Assembly: GCA_964575235.1 (NCBI GenBank)
Contig: CAZNQG010000107.1
Coordinates: 1 to 11,437, forward strand
Direction of reading: 5' to 3'
Length of the DNA stretch: 11,437 bases
From: SM23-62 sp964575235
GTDB lineage: Bacteria > Bacteroidota > Bacteroidia > Bacteroidales > SM23-62
Under the pieces are notes generated by a model. It saw nothing but the letters and a program-made list of their open reading frames with translations. It searched no databases and was not told where the DNA came from. Below are positions 7,743-11,437 of the stretch, piece after piece (position 1 is the stretch's first letter; each line of letters starts with the position of its first letter). Made by a program: the position numbers and the translations under genes.

Positions 7743-10562
7743 ATGAGAAGAAAGCTGAGAACACCGCCGGTCGTTTCTGCCGTGCTGTGCCTGGTCCTCG
7801 CGGTACTGCTGCAGAAAGACGGAAATCCCTTCCCTGCAGGGAGGGAAGCCCATGAAAACTACCTTCGCTCCCTCTACCGGAGCCTCCCGGTACCGGGCCC
7901 CGGCGAAAGTCTCAAGGGTTCCCGTTGCAACCCGGAGTCTTCCAAAGGTCATCAGGCCGAAATTAGAACGGCCGACAGGCCCGAATACGCAGGCTTCCGG
8001 GATTATCTCATGACCATGGACCCGGCAACCAGGAGGGTCCCCGAAAAAGCCTGGCTGAAATCGGCCCTGCACATTGAAACGGAAATGCGCCGGGGGAACC
8101 TGAAATCCGGCGACCTTTTCAGTTGGGAAGAGATACCATCCAATACCGGGGGGCGGACCCGCGCCATCATGTACGATCCCAACGACCCGGATCATGCAAA
8201 GGTCTGGGCTGGGGGTGTGACCGGTGGACTCTGGTACCGGGACAACATCCGGGCCTCGGGAAAATGGGAGCCCGTGGATGATTTCTGGTCCAGCCTGGCC
8301 GTAAGCTGCATCACCTACGACCCCAACGACCCGTCGGTTTTTTATGTGGGCACCGGGGAAGGGCAGACCGCCGTGGTCATATACCGTGAATCATCGGGCC
8401 GGGGAGCCGGCATATGGAAGTCGGCCAACGGTGGGTTGGACTGGTCACTGCTCGCCTCCACCGAAGACTTTGAATACGTTAGCGATATCGCCGTACGAAA
8501 TGAATCCGGGAAATCCGTGGTCTATGCCGGGGTGACCTCGGGCATCTACAAGGGGGAGATCCATGCCTCCAAACCGGCCGACGGACTCTACCGCTCGGAT
8601 GACGGAGGGGAGACCTGGACACAGGTGCTGCCGGATATTCCGGGCACCGGCATACCCTATGCCCCTGCGCACATCGAAATCAGCGCCGGGGGAAGGATCC
8701 TGGTCGGAACCATGCGTAACATCTACCAGGAAGGGGGAGGCACCATACTGTATTCGGATAACGGGGTGGACTGGATTGTGGTGGACGATTTCGTTCCCAT
8801 GATCCGGGCCGGGGAGGCCTATAACATCCCGGGAAGGGTGATCCTGGCCTGCGCCCCCTCGAATGCGAACCGGGTCTATGCTGTCCTGGGCGGCGGCGAT
8901 GCCAATCCCGACAACGGCTTCGTCTACTCCCAGGCTGTGATGATCCTGCAATCCCTGGACAATGGACAAACCTGGACCCAGGTCAACATGCCGCTGCCGT
9001 CCCCGTTTACCAGCCAGCAGTGGGCTTTTCTAGCCTGGCATGCCCTGACCGCCGCCGTGCAGCCCGATAACCCGAACGTATTGTGGATCGGGGGACTCGA
9101 CCTGTACCGTTCGGAGAACGGGGGGTGGACCTGGGACCAGAAATCCCTGTGGTGGAATTACGGGTGGTACTACCATGAGGAATACCCCGTATATGTGCAT
9201 GCCGACCAGCACAGCCTGGTTTTCCGGCCCGGAAACCCGGCCGAACTGCTCAATTCGAACGACGGGGGCGTATTCCTGGCTACAGACGTAAAAGACCCTT
9301 ACCCTCAGTTCCGGGAAAGGAACGAAGGATACAACACCCTGCAGTACTATACCTGCGCCATTCACCCGGGGGCGGGAGTGCGGTATTTCCTGGGGGGATG
9401 CCAGGACAACGGCACCTTCCGGACCACCGATGAACCCACCTCGAAACTGGCATCCTCCGTTTCGGGCGGGGACGGGGCCTTCTGCTTCATAGACGAGAAC
9501 GAGCCCAACATACAGATATCCTGTTCCCAGTTCAATTACTATTACTATTCCCGGGACGGCAACCACAACTACGTTTATTATTATAATTTCAGCAACGGGA
9601 CCTTCATCAACCCGGTGGATTATGACCACGATGATAACATCCTGTATTCCAATGCAACGAATTTTGAAGGAAGGTACAGGGACTCGATCTTCCGGATCCG
9701 CCTGGCAAACGACACCCTGCTGGCGGGGAACTATGCTCCCGCACAAACCGGTTCCGTGGTGCCGTTCTCTGCCATCCATATCCTTCCCTGGAAGAGCCAT
9801 GGCAGTACGACGGTTCTCGTGGGCAGCCAGTCCGGCAGGCTCTTCAGGCTGGAAAATGCACAGTCCGACATCCGGTCAACAGAGATCGGGAGTCCGGCGT
9901 TCCCAACCGGCTACATTTCCTGCATCCAGACCGGGAGCACTCCCCGGCAGATCCTGGTCACCTTTTCCAACTACGGGGTGGAGCATGTCTGGGAGACCCG
10001 GGACGGGGGAGCCACCTGGGAAGACCGGACGGGAAACCTTCCGGACATACCGGTCCGATGGGCCATATATGTCCCGGGGGATCCTGGATGTGTAATGCTG
10101 GCAACGGAAATGGGCATCTGGTATACTACGGACATAACCGAAGAACCTGTATACTGGGTTCGGGCAGGGGAGGATTTCCCCAGCGTAAGGGTCGATATGT
10201 TGCGCAGCCGGGAATCGGATAACCACATCCTGGCAGCCACGCATGGAAGGGGACTGTTCCTCAGCGCGGGTGTGCAAATCATCGGCACCGGGCAGCAGGC
10301 TTCCCCGGATGTAAAATTCCGTGTATACCCGAACCCCGCAACCAGCGAGATCCGGGCGGAGATCCGGTCGGATCTTACGGGGGAATGGACCATCGGTATT
10401 TACAGCGCGGACGGACGGATGATACGGTCCGCAAAGGTCCGGAAACCGGATTACGAATTATTACACCGCATGTCCCTCGGGGGACTCACTCCAGGCACTT
10501 ACATGTTGAGGGCTGAATGCGGCAGTACATATTATTCACAAACGTTTATTAAAAAGGAATAG
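7743..10562 (+). CDS. Secreted Asp-box/sortilin-like beta-propeller protein with T9SS C-terminal sorting domain
   Basis: The product is probably exported by the type IX secretion system; its ligand or substrate is unknown. Among its 939 residues, the N terminus (MRRKLRTPPV, then a hydrophobic run to about 23) looks like a Sec signal peptide. After a pro-like region, WEEIPSNTGGRTRAIMYDPNDP (about 128-149) opens a VPS10/BNR-type propeller. Asp-box-like turns include SANGGLDW (227-234), SDDGGETW (285-292), SLDNGQTW (404-411), SENGGWTW (457-464) and TRDGGATW (752-759). A shorter variant, SDNGVDW, is at 338-344. The end (about 857-939) is a type A T9SS domain: VYPNP at 861-865, GIYSADGRMI, GLTPGTYMLRA and a basic TFIKKE tail. 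Sialidases share Asp boxes, but I see no sialidase active-site arginine signature, so I do not assign an enzyme. Residues 598-615 are unusually Tyr-rich. Confidence 0.88.
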   Translation: MRRKLRTPPVVSAVLCLVLAVLLQKDGNPFPAGREAHENYLRSLYRSLPVPGPGESLKGSRCNPESSKGHQAEIRTADRPEYAGFRDYLMTMDPATRRVPEKAWLKSALHIETEMRRGNLKSGDLFSWEEIPSNTGGRTRAIMYDPNDPDHAKVWAGGVTGGLWYRDNIRASGKWEPVDDFWSSLAVSCITYDPNDPSVFYVGTGEGQTAVVIYRESSGRGAGIWKSANGGLDWSLLASTEDFEYVSDIAVRNESGKSVVYAGVTSGIYKGEIHASKPADGLYRSDDGGETWTQVLPDIPGTGIPYAPAHIEISAGGRILVGTMRNIYQEGGGTILYSDNGVDWIVVDDFVPMIRAGEAYNIPGRVILACAPSNANRVYAVLGGGDANPDNGFVYSQAVMILQSLDNGQTWTQVNMPLPSPFTSQQWAFLAWHALTAAVQPDNPNVLWIGGLDLYRSENGGWTWDQKSLWWNYGWYYHEEYPVYVHADQHSLVFRPGNPAELLNSNDGGVFLATDVKDPYPQFRERNEGYNTLQYYTCAIHPGAGVRYFLGGCQDNGTFRTTDEPTSKLASSVSGGDGAFCFIDENEPNIQISCSQFNYYYYSRDGNHNYVYYYNFSNGTFINPVDYDHDDNILYSNATNFEGRYRDSIFRIRLANDTLLAGNYAPAQTGSVVPFSAIHILPWKSHGSTTVLVGSQSGRLFRLENAQSDIRSTEIGSPAFPTGYISCIQTGSTPRQILVTFSNYGVEHVWETRDGGATWEDRTGNLPDIPVRWAIYVPGDPGCVMLATEMGIWYTTDITEEPVYWVRAGEDFPSVRVDMLRSRESDNHILAATHGRGLFLSAGVQIIGTGQQASPDVKFRVYPNPATSEIRAEIRSDLTGEWTIGIYSADGRMIRSAKVRKPDYELLHRMSLGGLTPGTYMLRAECGSTYYSQTFIKKE

Positions 10563-10565
10563 CAC

Positions 10566-11273
10566 ATGAGCAGCGACGACAAAATCATCAGCGCATTCAA
10601 GGAAAAGGACTGGAACGAAATACAGGCCACGGACTCCTGGAGGATATTCAAGATCCTCTCGGAATTTGTCGAGGGGTTCGAAAAACTGGCACGCATCGGG
10701 CCCTGCGTTTCCATCTTCGGAAGCGCCCGGACCACCCCCGACAATCCCTATTTCAAACTTGCGGAGGAGATCGCCTACATGCTGACCCAGAGGGGGTACG
10801 GGGTGATCACCGGAGGGGGTCCCGGCATCATGGAGGCGGCCAACATGGGAGCCAAGCGGGGCAAGGGAAAATCGGTGGGGATCAACATCGACCTGCCCTT
10901 TGAACAGGAGGCTAATCTTTTCATCGATCCGGATAAGCTGATCACCTTCGACCATTTCTTCGTGCGCAAGGTGATGTTCATGAAATACGCACAGGGATTC
11001 ATCGTATTGCCGGGGGGATTCGGGACCTTCGACGAATTGTTTGAGGCCATCACCCTGATCCAGACGGACAAGATCGGGCGCTTTCCCATCGTGCTGGTCG
11101 GAACGTCTTACTGGACTGGATTGATTGACTGGGTCCGGGAGGTTATGCTGGAGCGGGAACACAACATTAATCCCGAGGACCTGGACCTTTGCATCCTGGT
11201 AGATGAGGCCAGGGAAGCGGTCGACCACATCGACCAGTTCTATTCAAAATACATCCTGAGGCCGAACTTTTAG
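10566..11273 (+). CDS. LOG-family (TIGR00730) nucleotide 5'-monophosphate phosphoribohydrolase
   Basis: This 235-residue cytoplasmic Rossmann-fold protein belongs to the Lysine decarboxylase-like/LOG family. Characterised members hydrolyse nucleoside 5'-monophosphates (AMP or cytokinin ribotides) to a free base and ribose 5-phosphate. SWRIFKILSEFVEGFEKL (24-41) is typical of the bacterial TIGR00730 branch. VSIFGSAR (48-55) begins the Rossmann core. GGGPGIMEAAN (83-93) and PGGFGTFDE (149-157, with E157) are the family's two signature motifs, and R134 in FFVRK is the likely catalytic arginine. The old name 'lysine decarboxylase' is a misannotation for this family. The ATG lies 3 bases after the stop of the propeller gene, so it is probably read from the same transcript, although the functions have no obvious link. 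The natural substrate in this organism is unknown. Confidence 0.92.
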   Translation: MSSDDKIISAFKEKDWNEIQATDSWRIFKILSEFVEGFEKLARIGPCVSIFGSARTTPDNPYFKLAEEIAYMLTQRGYGVITGGGPGIMEAANMGAKRGKGKSVGINIDLPFEQEANLFIDPDKLITFDHFFVRKVMFMKYAQGFIVLPGGFGTFDELFEAITLIQTDKIGRFPIVLVGTSYWTGLIDWVREVMLEREHNINPEDLDLCILVDEAREAVDHIDQFYSKYILRPNF

Positions 11274-11318
11274 GTAACCGTCGGGGCATTATAAACGTAT
11301 ATGACTGCATGACAAAGC

Positions 11319-11342
11319 ATTAAAAAAGTTTTTTTTGTTAAT
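11319..11342. terminator. A/T dyad after the LOG gene, possible terminator
   Basis: ATTAA at 11319-11323 pairs with TTAAT at 11338-11342. The A run (11322-11327) faces the T run (11329-11336), with one mismatch and a tight centre. It lies 45 bases after the LOG stop and ends in a T run, so it could end that transcript. It has no GC clamp, so the fold would be weak. It may instead be the curved AT-rich flank of the promoter box next to it. Confidence 0.3.
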
Positions 11343-11345
11343 TTA

Positions 11346-11353
11346 TATTTTTG
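11346..11353 (+). promoter_or_regulatory. Bacteroidota-type -7 promoter box for a gene right of the window
   Basis: TATTTTTG is a full match to TAnnTTTG in a non-coding AT-rich stretch. No TTTG is present at the normal -33 spacing. No open reading frame begins in the 84 bases that remain, so the downstream gene, if there is one, lies outside the window. Confidence 0.35.
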
Positions 11354-11400
11354 AATTGTAGCCAAATAATTATGATATTTACATTTTTAATCATAGAATT

Positions 11401-11421
11401 CCTCGAGGCTCTGCCTCGGGG
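11401..11421. repeat. GC-rich hairpin resembling a REP-type palindrome
   Basis: CCTCGAGGC (11401-11409) and GCCTCGGGG (11413-11421) form a 9-bp stem with a single G-T wobble and a TCT loop. It stands out in an otherwise AT-rich spacer, preceded by GAATT and followed by a purine-rich stretch. The strong stem, tiny loop and intergenic location resemble REP palindromes that are scattered by RAYT transposases. Copy number cannot be judged from one occurrence. A leader hairpin or terminator is possible, although no T run follows on the + strand. Confidence 0.45.
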
Positions 11422-11437
11422 TGAAGAGGAAAGTTAA

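Noticed and set aside
7743..7815. Lipoprotein reading of the propeller protein (Cys at residue 17)
   Set aside because: The residues before it (SAVLC) do not fit a lipobox, the Cys is in the middle of the hydrophobic stretch, and the protein carries a T9SS sorting domain.
7743..10562. Sialidase call based on Asp boxes
   Set aside because: Asp boxes also occur in sortilins, xyloglucanases and other propellers. No RIP-type motif or arginine triad could be identified.
10566..11273. Lysine decarboxylase annotation
   Set aside because: The GGGPGIMEA and PGGFGTFDE motifs define LOG-type phosphoribohydrolases; the decarboxylase name is a historical error for this family.

Overview
The window reads as chromosomal DNA from a Bacteroidota bacterium, probably an environmental Bacteroidales-like or related lineage (inference; I cannot place it more finely). 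Four signs support this. One large secreted protein ends in a type IX secretion (T9SS) C-terminal sorting domain with a VYPNP motif. An ECF sigma factor is paired with an anti-sigma protein that ends in an outer-membrane beta-barrel. Perfect TAnnTTTG boxes, the Bacteroidota -7 promoter element, sit upstream of two genes and near the right end. Shine-Dalgarno sequences are weak or absent. The genes are fairly GC-rich, while the gaps between them are short and AT-rich. All six genes that I support are on the + strand, and none looks broken.

Layout. (1) 1-118 holds a long inverted repeat followed by a promoter-like box. (2) 119-1510 encodes dihydrolipoyl dehydrogenase, the E3 subunit of 2-oxo acid dehydrogenase complexes. 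(3) 1680-3708 is a two-gene envelope-signalling unit: an ECF sigma factor, then a protein with a short cytoplasmic head, one inner-membrane helix, a long Thr/Glu/Pro-rich linker and a beta-barrel. This matches the dual-membrane-spanning anti-sigma architecture. (4) 3810-7653 holds a membrane-anchored lytic transglycosylase that overlaps the start of a full-length UvrA by 23 bases. (5) 7743-11273 holds a 939-residue Asp-box/sortilin-like beta-propeller protein with a T9SS signal, followed after 3 bases by a LOG-family nucleotide phosphoribohydrolase. (6) 11274-11437 is AT-rich and non-coding, with a promoter-like box and a GC-rich hairpin resembling a REP element.

How the genes relate. Three neighbours act at the cell envelope: the barrel anti-sigma senses, the transglycosylase cuts peptidoglycan, and the propeller protein is exported. 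The others (E3, UvrA, LOG) are housekeeping enzymes, so the window is mostly ordinary core genome. The most interesting unit is the sigma factor/trans-envelope anti-sigma pair. I see no CRISPR array, tRNA, rRNA, insertion sequence, phage gene or defence system.
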